Shown: positions 25,338 through 30,865 of the stretch, piece after piece
Position numbering within the stretch: position 1 is the stretch's first letter
Layout of the letters: the number at the start of each line of letters is the position of its first letter
Assembly (NCBI GenBank): GCA_002197545.1
Contig: NFUO01000091.1
Location: 1 to 34,704, forward strand
Length of the DNA: 34,704 bases
DNA from: Acidobacteria subdivision 2 bacterium RH1 MAG20
Lineage (GTDB): Bacteria; Acidobacteriota; Terriglobia; Terriglobales; Acidobacteriaceae
Direction of reading: 5' to 3'
Notes under the pieces: generated by a model
Told to the model about the DNA's origin: nothing
Database searches by the model: none
Seen by the model: the letters and a program-made list of their open reading frames with translations, nothing else
Translations under genes and position numbers: made by a program

Positions 25338-26623
25338 GGATGAATTCCTCCTGTGGCACGTTGAACTTCTGCCCATGTGCGGGCGGCATCTGCCTGCGCG
25401 TCGATATAAGCCAACTGGGTGTCCACCAGACGGCGCTGCTCGTTAAGCACATCGAGCAGCCGTAATTGTCCGAGCTTGTAAGCCTCGCGGATCACGGAGA
25501 GATTGTTCGTTGAGGGATCGAGCACCCCGCTCTGGAGAAGCTGTAAGGAATCCGCAGCCGTGCGCCACCGCTGGTAAGCTGCTTCTACTTCGAGTGGAAT
25601 ATTCCTCTCCAGATACTCTCTCCGCAGTCTCGCGCCGGAGGTGCGGGCCGTTGCAGCCTGCACGTTGCCAGCCCCGCTCCGACTGGTACGGAGCGGTATG
25701 GAGACTCCGAATTTGAGAATGTCGTCCCGGTCTCTTAGGGGGCTGAGTGCACCGCTGCTGTTATATCCAAACAGGCCGTCGAACTGGTTATCCTGCCGGG
25801 TGTAGCCAGCCGAGAGCGTCACGTCCGGTTTTGCTTCGGCTTTTGCCAGCTCGATGCCCGCCGCCTCCTGCTCTTCCTCAAGCCGCGCTGTCTTCAAATC
25901 CGAGCGGTTCTCCAGAGCCTGCCGTTTCAGAGTATCGAGGTCCGTCGGGGCCGCTGCGGGAATCTCGGAGTCTGGAATCGGTGCGGTTTGGTCAAGCCCA
26001 GCCAGGCGGCGCAATTCAAGCTCCGCCGAGGTAAGACGGCCTTGCGCACTTCTGCGGGAGACTTCAGCGCGGCTGATCTCGACTTTGAGCAGACTGGCTT
26101 CGAGTGGGGCGACATCGCCTTCCTTGACACGAGCCTCGGTGAGTCGAAGCGTGTCTTGATTCAGACCAATCAGATCGCTCAGTACCTTCAGCTTGTGCCG
26201 CTCCGCGGATACCTCTGCGTAGGCTGCCGTAATTTCATACGCGAGTTGCGTGGAGCGTTGCTGAAAATCAGCTTCCGCTATGCCGACAGAAAACTCGGCG
26301 ACGCGGATGCGCCTTCCTCTTTTCCCGAAGGTCTCGATGGATTGGGAATATTCCGCCCCGTATTGTTCTTCGCCGATGGTGCCCAGAGGTTTCCCTGTGG
26401 CTCCGTCCAGGCCGAGCGTTGGAGAAGGCCGTACTCCGGCCTGCCGGGTAATACCCTTTGCTTCTGCTATCCGTTCCCGGACGGCAGCCAGATCTTTATT
26501 GTTTGCAATTCCTGCACGCACCAGATCGTCCACGGTAGAAAGCGTGGACGGAGCCTGTTGTGCTCCCAGCAACAATGCCGGGAACAGCAGTGCGGGCAGG
26601 AAGAAAACACTTCTTCCTCGCAT
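25334..26623 (-). CDS. czcC: CzcC-type outer-membrane efflux channel (429 aa)
   Basis: Two ATGs are possible. The one at 26629 touches the CAGGAG ribosome site with no spacer, so the ATG at 26623 (MRGRSVFF), seven bases further on, is the likely start. A signal peptide (FFLPALLFPALLLGAQQ) precedes two OEP repeats. The first contains LVRAGIANNKDLAAVRERIAEAKGITRQAGVRPSPTLGLDG. The second contains LKRQALENRSDLKTARLEEEQEAAGIELAKAEAKPDVTLSAGYTRQ. The C-terminal YKLGQLRLLDVLNEQRRLVDTQLAYIDA is characteristic of the CzcC group. It is coupled to czcB by a 4-base overlap. Confidence 0.9.
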   Translation of the reverse strand: MRGRSVFFLPALLFPALLLGAQQAPSTLSTVDDLVRAGIANNKDLAAVRERIAEAKGITRQAGVRPSPTLGLDGATGKPLGTIGEEQYGAEYSQSIETFGKRGRRIRVAEFSVGIAEADFQQRSTQLAYEITAAYAEVSAERHKLKVLSDLIGLNQDTLRLTEARVKEGDVAPLEASLLKVEISRAEVSRRSAQGRLTSAELELRRLAGLDQTAPIPDSEIPAAAPTDLDTLKRQALENRSDLKTARLEEEQEAAGIELAKAEAKPDVTLSAGYTRQDNQFDGLFGYNSSGALSPLRDRDDILKFGVSIPLRTSRSGAGNVQAATARTSGARLRREYLERNIPLEVEAAYQRWRTAADSLQLLQSGVLDPSTNNLSVIREAYKLGQLRLLDVLNEQRRLVDTQLAYIDAQADAARTWAEVQRATGGIHP

Positions 26624-26667
26624 ACACATCTCCTGAATTAGCTTTTGAGACCGACTGGACTACGAAT

Positions 26668-26967
26668 TTAGGAAAGCTGGGGAGGATGGTCGATTTGGGA
26701 GGGTGCAAAGAGAGGTTGTGGAACAGTCTCATCCGGGTACGCTGGAACCACGGTCTCTTGAGGATCAAGGACAAGAGGCTTCACAACGACCATGTGAGCG
26801 CAGCAGCAGAGGCAGTTGTCGCCGGAGTCCTGTGGCTGGCCTTTGTCTTGGGGATGCGAGATCGAGCAATCAGAGTTCGGCAGGAGATCGCAGGCAAGAA
26901 TCTCCACGCTCGCAAAGAGCACGAGAAATATCGCCGTGAAACGAAACGCCTTGGGCCAAAACCCCAT
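26668..26967 (-). CDS. Small exported Cys-rich protein heading the czc operon (99 aa)
   Basis: A signal-like N-terminus (AFRFTAIFLVLFASVEILA) is followed directly by Cys, then DCSISHPQDK and the cluster DNCLCCCAHMVVV (about 50-62). The C-terminal third is Pro-rich and ends QIDHPPQLS. It resembles in design, not in clear sequence, the Cys-rich exported protein that precedes the copper operon at 10725: signal peptide, thiol cluster with His/Met, proline-rich tail. It lies about 45 bp ahead of czcC on the same strand. A periplasmic metal buffer or sensor is plausible but unproven. Confidence 0.6.
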   Translation of the reverse strand: MGFWPKAFRFTAIFLVLFASVEILACDLLPNSDCSISHPQDKGQPQDSGDNCLCCCAHMVVVKPLVLDPQETVVPAYPDETVPQPLFAPSQIDHPPQLS

Positions 26968-27114
26968 CTGTTCTATCTTGCCATAGTCTGATCGGACTTG
27001 TTGCCTTCTGGCTGCGGAAGCGGTATTTCGCTCCAGTCGGCAATGGCGCTGCAGTCAACGCCTGATCGTATGCATGGCTTGGTGCCGTTTTGATGTCGGG
27101 ATCAACTAACACTG

Positions 27115-27132
27115 CATAATGGTAGCATTATG
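27115..27132. promoter_or_regulatory. Palindromic operator candidate upstream of the czc operon
   Basis: CATAATG-GTAG-CATTATG has perfect 7-base arms around four bases. It lies about 150 bp upstream of the first czc-operon gene and just beyond the stop of the ribbon-helix-helix gene. CATAATGG also occurs in the palindrome at 27381-27393, in front of that gene, so its product could bind both sites. Confidence 0.5.
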
Positions 27133-27166
27133 AATCTGGGAGTTCGGTGACCTGTTGTACGGGCGC

Positions 27167-27358
27167 TTATTTGCCGGCAAGTATCCGTTCTGCGCGCTCA
27201 AGAGCGGCAAGGGCGACAAAGCTACTGAGACTGCGGCGTTCCAGCTTTGCCGCCTTCACCAGCAACCGATGTTCTTCCTGGGTGTGGTAAGAGAACACTT
27301 TCGCTCCAAGTGGGGACTTGCCGGTGCGCCGGGAAGGAATGTGTTCCTTTTTGGCCAC
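27167..27358 (-). CDS. Ribbon-helix-helix (DUF1778/TacA antitoxin-like) protein (63 aa, GTG start)
   Basis: The strand KVFSYHTQEEHRLLVKAAKLERRSLSSFVALAALERAERIL fits the short strand plus two helices of the DUF1778 antitoxin group, which bind DNA as dimers and often pair with a GNAT toxin. The basic N-terminus (AKKEHIPSRRTGKSPLGAK) could add DNA contacts. No acetyltransferase or other toxin gene lies next to it on either side, so it is an orphan antitoxin or a plain regulator. The start region contains two repeats of GGTACTA and a palindrome at 27369-27399, which suggests autoregulation. The GTG start has only a weak ribosome site. Confidence 0.6.
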   Translation of the reverse strand: MAKKEHIPSRRTGKSPLGAKVFSYHTQEEHRLLVKAAKLERRSLSSFVALAALERAERILAGK

Positions 27359-27368
27359 CGATCTTTAT

Positions 27369-27399
27369 GGTACTACCTCACTCCATAATGGAGGTACTA
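27369..27399. promoter_or_regulatory. Operator-like palindrome and direct repeats before the ribbon-helix-helix gene
   Basis: CTCCAT-A-ATGGAG (27381-27393) is a perfect palindrome flanked by direct copies of GGTACTA at 27369-27375 and 27393-27399, 24 bp apart. It lies 11 bp upstream of the GTG start at 27358. Paired short sites of this sort are usual for ribbon-helix-helix repressors. Confidence 0.5.
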
Positions 27400-27425
27400 T
27401 GCAACACATTGTTTTGTACGAGTTG

Positions 27426-27493
27426 GTGGCTCCAGGGGTGGAGTCACTTTACCGGCGGCGTCCGATTAGCCATTGCAGGGAGCCGGACGCCGC
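27426..27493 (+). terminator. Two successive hairpins, the second followed by a short T-run
   Basis: Hairpin one is GTGGCTCCA-GGGG-TGGAGTCAC (27426-27447, one wobble pair). Hairpin two is GCGGCGTCCG (27455-27464) with CGGACGCCGC (27484-27493), perfect 10-base arms, 19-base loop, followed by ACTTTTA. It sits 26 bp ahead of the small gene at 27520, so it is either a terminator for transcription from the left or an attenuator for that gene. Confidence 0.5.
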
Positions 27494-27519
27494 ACTTTTA
27501 CCCTTCGAGGGGGAGTGTT

Positions 27520-27777
27520 ATGGCAAAGAGCAAGGATCGAGATGTCAACGTGACGTCGGGGCAGTCGGCTCCGCACAAGTCACTTCTGGTTGAACTCAAG
27601 GGCAGGAGAAACGATACGGACGGAAACGGAGGGGCTGTTTCGACAGAGATGTTCGCGGCACTCAGCATCGAGGAAGTGATCGCCTACGTGCAGACCCGCC
27701 AGCAGAGTTCGGAAATCATGGAGTTGAAGGTTCTTGGGAAAGTTCAGGTACTGTCCAGCTCAGAGCATCTGGCGTAG
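27520..27777 (+). CDS. Small protein of unknown function (85 aa)
   Basis: The ATG at 27520 is chosen for the purine-rich GAGGGGGAG upstream; the frame stays open far to the left but crosses two hairpins. The product (MAKSKDRDVNVTSGQSAPHKSLL ...) has a hydrophilic, probably disordered first half. A second half with helix/strand character follows (STEMFAALSIEEVIAYVQTRQQSSEIMELKVLGKVQVL). There is no signal peptide, no membrane segment and no recognisable motif. I cannot assign a function. Confidence 0.5.
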   Translation: MAKSKDRDVNVTSGQSAPHKSLLVELKGRRNDTDGNGGAVSTEMFAALSIEEVIAYVQTRQQSSEIMELKVLGKVQVLSSSEHLA

Positions 27778-27879
27778 CGCCTGAACCGTTGCCTGTTTCG
27801 TGGTGACCTACAATCGGTCGGCTCACTCGCGGATGTTTGACGAAGGTCATGGCTGACTGGTAATTCTGGTCTACCACTT

Positions 27880-27990
27880 ATGCTGCGTATGTTCTCCACT
27901 ACCGATCTCGCCCTATCGCACCGCCTGCGGGTGATGATCCTTATTACGCCCATTCTGATTACCCACTCATCAGGTGGTGCCGGCGTGTAA
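27880..27990 (+). CDS. Putative Ile/Leu-rich leader peptide (36 codons)
   Basis: An open frame from ATG 27880 to TAA 27990 encodes a peptide with VMILITPILITHSS at residues 18-31: four isoleucines and two leucines in ten residues. Such a run is typical of leader peptides that regulate branched-chain amino acid genes by ribosome stalling. A terminator hairpin begins 27 bp after its stop, and a gene for an ACT-domain protein like the small subunit of acetolactate synthase follows. The ribosome site is weak. That this frame is translated is inferred from its composition and place. Confidence 0.55.
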   Translation: MLRMFSTTDLALSHRLRVMILITPILITHSSGGAGV

Positions 27991-28016
27991 TCCTTCTTTC
28001 CAAGCAAAAGCCAGCA

Positions 28017-28046
28017 GCCACCACGCATCGCGTTGGTGGCTTTTCT
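28017..28046 (+). terminator. Intrinsic terminator/attenuator ahead of the ACT-domain gene
   Basis: GCCACCA (28017-28023) and TGGTGGC (28034-28040) form a hairpin with a 10-base loop, followed by TTTTCT (28041-28046). CACCAC at 28019-28024 could instead pair with GTGGTG at 27974-27979, near the end of the leader frame. This gives a mutually exclusive antiterminator that would form if ribosomes stall on the isoleucine codons. Confidence 0.7.
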
Positions 28047-28080
28047 TTGTCCGTAACTATTCCCGCCGAAAGGAGCCGCT

Positions 28081-28317
28081 ATGACCTGGAAGTTTCATGT
28101 ACACGCAACTGAACAACGGAGGCTGTTCTCGCGCATTCTCCAGGTCCTCGAGAGCCAGATGGTCAGCATCCACTCCTTTGCCGGGGAAGCGAACAGCAAA
28201 GGGACTTGCGTTATCTTCGTAGTCTCGTCCGAACAAGACAAGGCGTATCGCATCGAGGCGCTGTTGCACAGGCTAGAAGATGTACGCAGCGTGTCCATTC
28301 AGGATACAGCGGGGTAG
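28081..28317 (+). CDS. ACT-domain protein, acetolactate synthase small-subunit (IlvM/IlvN) like (78 aa)
   Basis: GAAAGGAG lies at good distance from ATG 28081. The whole protein is one ACT fold: FHVHATEQRRLFSRILQVLESQMVSIHSFAGE as strand, helix, strand, then GTCVIFVVSSEQDKAYRIEALLHRLEDVRSVSIQ. RILQVLESQMVSI and the late HRLEDVRSVSI are reminiscent of IlvM/IlvN regulatory subunits, which bind valine and activate acetolactate synthase. The catalytic subunit gene (ilvB) is absent here. Downstream, after 1 bp, lies the convergent abiEii. With the leader and attenuator upstream, this looks like the front of a branched-chain operon separated from the rest. Confidence 0.6.
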   Translation: MTWKFHVHATEQRRLFSRILQVLESQMVSIHSFAGEANSKGTCVIFVVSSEQDKAYRIEALLHRLEDVRSVSIQDTAG

Positions 28318-28318
28318 A

Positions 28319-29212
28319 TCACAGCCCGGCGCGAAGCGTTTGTACCAAGTCCCGCTCTCGCTGGTGCTGATCGCCGGCCAATATCCGTTCATCGGACGTT
28401 AGTTCGGCCAGAAATCTAAATCCTCTGACGCAATCGGAGGTAATTCTGTTGCGGTCAATAGTTGCCGCACGGTTGAGGAGTTGGCGGAGATCATCCCAAT
28501 CAAAATCGAGGCCATCTTGGAATTTCTGGATCAGCCGGCCCGGATCGAAGGTGTCCCGCGCCTGCCAGAGTTTCAGCACTACGAGGCGGCGGATCAGTGC
28601 GTGATCGAGAGGTCTTGTGGCGAACATACCGAGATCGTAGATGTCTCGCGCCTTGTTCCGCTGATAGCAGGCGCGGATTTTTTCGGCGAGGATTTCGGGC
28701 AGTGCGAGGCACATGATCTCCGCGGGCGTAAAAGGCAACTGTCGGAAATAACTCTGCTCCAGTTGCGGCAGATATTCTGTCGGCAGTGTTGGCGTTTCGC
28801 GTCGGCTGATCTGAAGCTTGACCTCGCTCACGCCACTGGTATTCCAGTCATGGGAATAGACAGGATTGACGCCCCAGGACAGGCCGTCCTGCGTTTCGTA
28901 ATAGCTTTCGTCAGGAATGGAGAACTGAATTCCGTGAAAGGGCTGCTCAAACGCCTGCATCATGTCGAGAATGACTTCTTCGTGATCGTGGTCCTCGATT
29001 CCCGTAAAGTCCAGATCGGTTGAGAAGCGTCCTTGGCTGCCGAGGAACATCTTTCGCAGGGAGGTGCCACCCTTGAAGGCCACTCTGCGCAGAATGCCAC
29101 GCTCCGACAGAAGCTGAAGCAGGAACGTCAACACCACCTCTTTTTCCGCGATCATGATGTCGCGGAGGCCGGAGTCGGCGGCGTAACGTTGCACTTGTGG
29201 GCGTGTGAGCAT
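28319..29212 (-). CDS. abiEii: AbiEii nucleotidyltransferase toxin of a type IV toxin-antitoxin system (297 aa)
   Basis: AbiEii proteins are nucleotidyltransferase-fold toxins; AbiE systems cause abortive phage infection and stabilise mobile DNA. The nucleotidyltransferase core is visible: VAFKGGTSLRKMF (about 45-56), RFSTDLDFTG (about 62-71, with the two catalytic Asp) and further downstream LPEILAEKIRACYQRNKARDIYDLGMF (about 170-196), with the conserved Lys/Arg/Asp set. Length is typical (about 300 aa). It follows abiEi with 2 bp between, in the usual antitoxin-first order. Confidence 0.9.
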   Translation of the reverse strand: MLTRPQVQRYAADSGLRDIMIAEKEVVLTFLLQLLSERGILRRVAFKGGTSLRKMFLGSQGRFSTDLDFTGIEDHDHEEVILDMMQAFEQPFHGIQFSIPDESYYETQDGLSWGVNPVYSHDWNTSGVSEVKLQISRRETPTLPTEYLPQLEQSYFRQLPFTPAEIMCLALPEILAEKIRACYQRNKARDIYDLGMFATRPLDHALIRRLVVLKLWQARDTFDPGRLIQKFQDGLDFDWDDLRQLLNRAATIDRNRITSDCVRGFRFLAELTSDERILAGDQHQRERDLVQTLRAGL

Positions 29213-29214
29213 TA

Positions 29215-30084
29215 CTAGACGCCCTTTCTAATGGTCTTGCGCCGCCCAAGGCCGGAGCTGCCATGCAGTTCTTTCCCCGTCACATTGATGAATAGTCGCC
29301 ATGTGTCGTCATAGCCGATGGCGTCGTGTGCCGCGCGCGCGCGCGCCGGGGTGGAACCAAGCCATGTTGTTCGGCTTCGTGCTGCCAGCCTGAGCAGGCT
29401 GGCGCGTATTTCGGGGGGAATATCAGCTTGCACATGGTCGGCGAGCCAGCCGAACCGCCGCACGAGGGCGCCTGAACCTATTCGTTCGAGATAGTCTGTG
29501 GCTTTGGTCCAGTCAAATCGGCGGCTGGCCGTCGCCAGTATGGTGGCAGCTTCGCCCACTCCGCCAGCCAGATCCGGGCGATCAATGCAGTCGATGGCGG
29601 TCTTTTCACGGTCGGAAATCATGACCTTGTATCCGAGCACATCGACTGGCTCGAAGCCGAAAAACTTGCTCTGCGATTGATTGACAATCTGGACGCGTGA
29701 TTCTCCGACTTCGCGTTCCCGCAATCGCGCGGGCGTTACTACGAAGATCACATTGCGATGCTGTGTTGTCAGTCCGTAATGGGCTGCTGCGGAGCTGAAC
29801 CCGATGTAATAGGGATTGGCGATGCGGCTGGCAAGCGCCAGAAGATTGCCGTCTCCGAGGGCGTCAGGCCCTTGGTCTGGCGGTATCAGCAGATATTCTC
29901 CCCACGTTGCCCGTTCGAGCCATCCTTTGCGGCGCAGGGCTTCGATGACATGGTCGGCGGCCTTGACGCTGCCACCGAGCAGATTGACGATCTCCGCCCG
30001 CGTCACCTCTCGCTGCCCCCGTTCGGTGAGCGCCAGCACGACCTTTCCTTCTTGTGTTGATAGAGATCGGGTTATATGTTCCAT
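29215..30084 (-). CDS. abiEi: AbiEi antitoxin/transcriptional repressor (289 aa)
   Basis: The ATG at 30084 (MEHITRSL) is preferred to an upstream in-frame start that would begin inside the operator hairpin. The N-terminal winged helix (EGKVVLALTERGQREVTRAEIVNLLGGSVKAADHVIEALRRKGWLERATWGEYLLIPP) is the DNA-binding domain. The AbiEi C-terminal antitoxin domain follows (ANPYYIGFSSAAAHYGLTTQ ... VIFVVTP ... YKVMISDREKTAIDCIDRP). In studied systems AbiEi represses its own operon by binding two inverted repeats, and two are present upstream here. A 15-base CG dinucleotide tract inside the gene (29332-29346) encodes an Ala/Arg run. Confidence 0.9.
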   Translation of the reverse strand: MEHITRSLSTQEGKVVLALTERGQREVTRAEIVNLLGGSVKAADHVIEALRRKGWLERATWGEYLLIPPDQGPDALGDGNLLALASRIANPYYIGFSSAAAHYGLTTQHRNVIFVVTPARLREREVGESRVQIVNQSQSKFFGFEPVDVLGYKVMISDREKTAIDCIDRPDLAGGVGEAATILATASRRFDWTKATDYLERIGSGALVRRFGWLADHVQADIPPEIRASLLRLAARSRTTWLGSTPARARAAHDAIGYDDTWRLFINVTGKELHGSSGLGRRKTIRKGV

Positions 30085-30098
30085 GTCATTCCCTGTAA

Positions 30099-30125
30099 CA
30101 AAACCCCTCAAAAGAGGGTGTTTTG
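30099..30125. promoter_or_regulatory. AbiEi operator candidate IR1
   Basis: CAAAACCCCTC (30099-30109) and GAGGGTGTTTTG (30114-30125) form a hairpin with one bulged base. It is preceded by CCCTGTAA, giving the block TGTAACAAAACCCC that recurs, with one change, in the second repeat at 30169. It lies 15 bp upstream of the abiEi start. Confidence 0.65.
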
Positions 30126-30169
30126 ATGAAAACTATAGCAGCTTGTCTCGTCTCGGTCAACCATTCTCT

Positions 30170-30204
30170 GTAACGAAACCCCCTATAAAAGGGGGTTTCG
30201 TTAC
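30170..30204. promoter_or_regulatory. AbiEi operator candidate IR2
   Basis: GTAACGAAACCCCC (30170-30183) and GGGGGTTTCGTTAC (30191-30204) are perfect 14-base arms around TATAAAA. The left arm repeats the IR1 motif (TTC-CTGTAAC-AAACCCC in both) at a distance of about 74 bp. Two related inverted repeats ahead of abiEi are what the published AbiE autoregulation mechanism requires. Confidence 0.7.
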
Positions 30205-30380
30205 ATGATCTGGCACGAGTGAGGGTATGGCCGAAGGCGTGACCCGAATTTGAAGAACCCGGAAGCAGCTCGGAAGTCGATGGCTTCTGAGTTCAATTCT
30301 GGCTGGGTCGTTAAGAAGTAAATGGCATCGTAAAACCATTGTGTCTCAGCGGTTTGATTCATATCGAGCACGCCAGCTCT

Positions 30381-30516
30381 GCAAGAAAAAATGGCACTTT
30401 TTTCTTGCAACTGCTGCTCTTGCTCGTGAATCAGCGTGTCAGAAATTTGCTACATTTTTCTGACATAAACCGGACTCGACTAGTTCAATTGATGACGCAC
30501 TGCGTCACGAATTGAA
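30381..30516. repeat. Three successive palindromes in noncoding DNA
   Basis: Palindrome 1: GCAAGAAAAAA (30381-30391) and TTTTTTCTTGC (30398-30408), perfect 11-base arms. Palindrome 2: TGTCAGAAA (30437-30445) and TTTCTGACA (30457-30465), perfect 9-base arms. Palindrome 3 spans 30484-30516: outer arms TTCAATT/AATTGAA and inner arms TGACGCA/TGCGTCA around a single C, 14 of 16 paired positions. The stretch 30205-30535 has no convincing gene. Together with the AbiEi repeats and the paired palindrome that follows, this makes seven dyads in about 480 bp. The function is unknown: a transfer origin, replication origin or recombinase site are candidates. Confidence 0.75.
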
Positions 30517-30535
30517 AATGCTTTATACGATCTCC

Positions 30536-30578
30536 CAGCGTGTCCATTCAGGACACCGAGTGGAAAGTTTTTCCACTC
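30536..30578. repeat. Paired palindrome B upstream of the recombinase operon (copy of 9352-9394)
   Basis: GTGTCC-ATTCA-GGACAC (30540-30556) is followed at once by GAGTGGAA-AGTTT-TTCCACTC (30558-30578). The 43-base block matches the reverse complement of 9352-9394 at 36 of 43 positions, with 26 of 27 identical across the core 30540-30566 region. It lies 58 bp upstream of the GTG start of the small gene at 30636, much as copy A precedes trbC. A common regulator of transfer and recombination genes would explain this. Confidence 0.8.
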
Positions 30579-30635
30579 TTTGCAGCGCCGCGGCGCTCTA
30601 CGCTTCTTCCTGGCAGAAGCACTTAGAGGAGCTGC

Positions 30636-30851
30636 GTGGGGTCCAATACCACCAAAAACGGAAGCGGCGCTATGTTGGAAAGGCAGCGCGGCTCGGCGCG
30701 GCCCGCAAGCGTTGGGAAACGGCTCGATCCGGCGCTAAAATCGTGGCTGGACAACGTCATCATCCCCGCGCTGGTGCGGGAATATGTAGCCGAAATTGAG
30801 AAGCACAATCGACTTGCGATGGATGGCGGTTCAGAGTTACCTTCCGACTAG
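30636..30851 (+). CDS. Small protein preceding the serine recombinase (71 aa, GTG start)
   Basis: The GTG at 30636 has GAGGAG six bases upstream. The product begins with a Ser/Gly/Arg-rich, probably disordered stretch. It then has a helical core, RLDPALKSWLDNVIIPALVREYVAEIEKHNRL (about 29-60), with no motif I can name. It is codirectional with the recombinase and ends 14 bp before it, so the two are likely cotranscribed. An accessory role for the recombinase, such as a directionality factor, is speculation from position only. Confidence 0.6.
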   Translation: MGSNTTKNGSGAMLERQRGSARPASVGKRLDPALKSWLDNVIIPALVREYVAEIEKHNRLAMDGGSELPSD

Positions 30852-30865
30852 GACAGGGGAAAAAC

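Noticed and set aside
27167..27358. Complete antitoxin-GNAT toxin pair
   Set aside because: No acetyltransferase frame exists on either side of the ribbon-helix-helix gene.
30099..30578. CRISPR array
   Set aside because: The palindromes differ from one another in sequence and spacing; there is no constant repeat and there are no cas genes.
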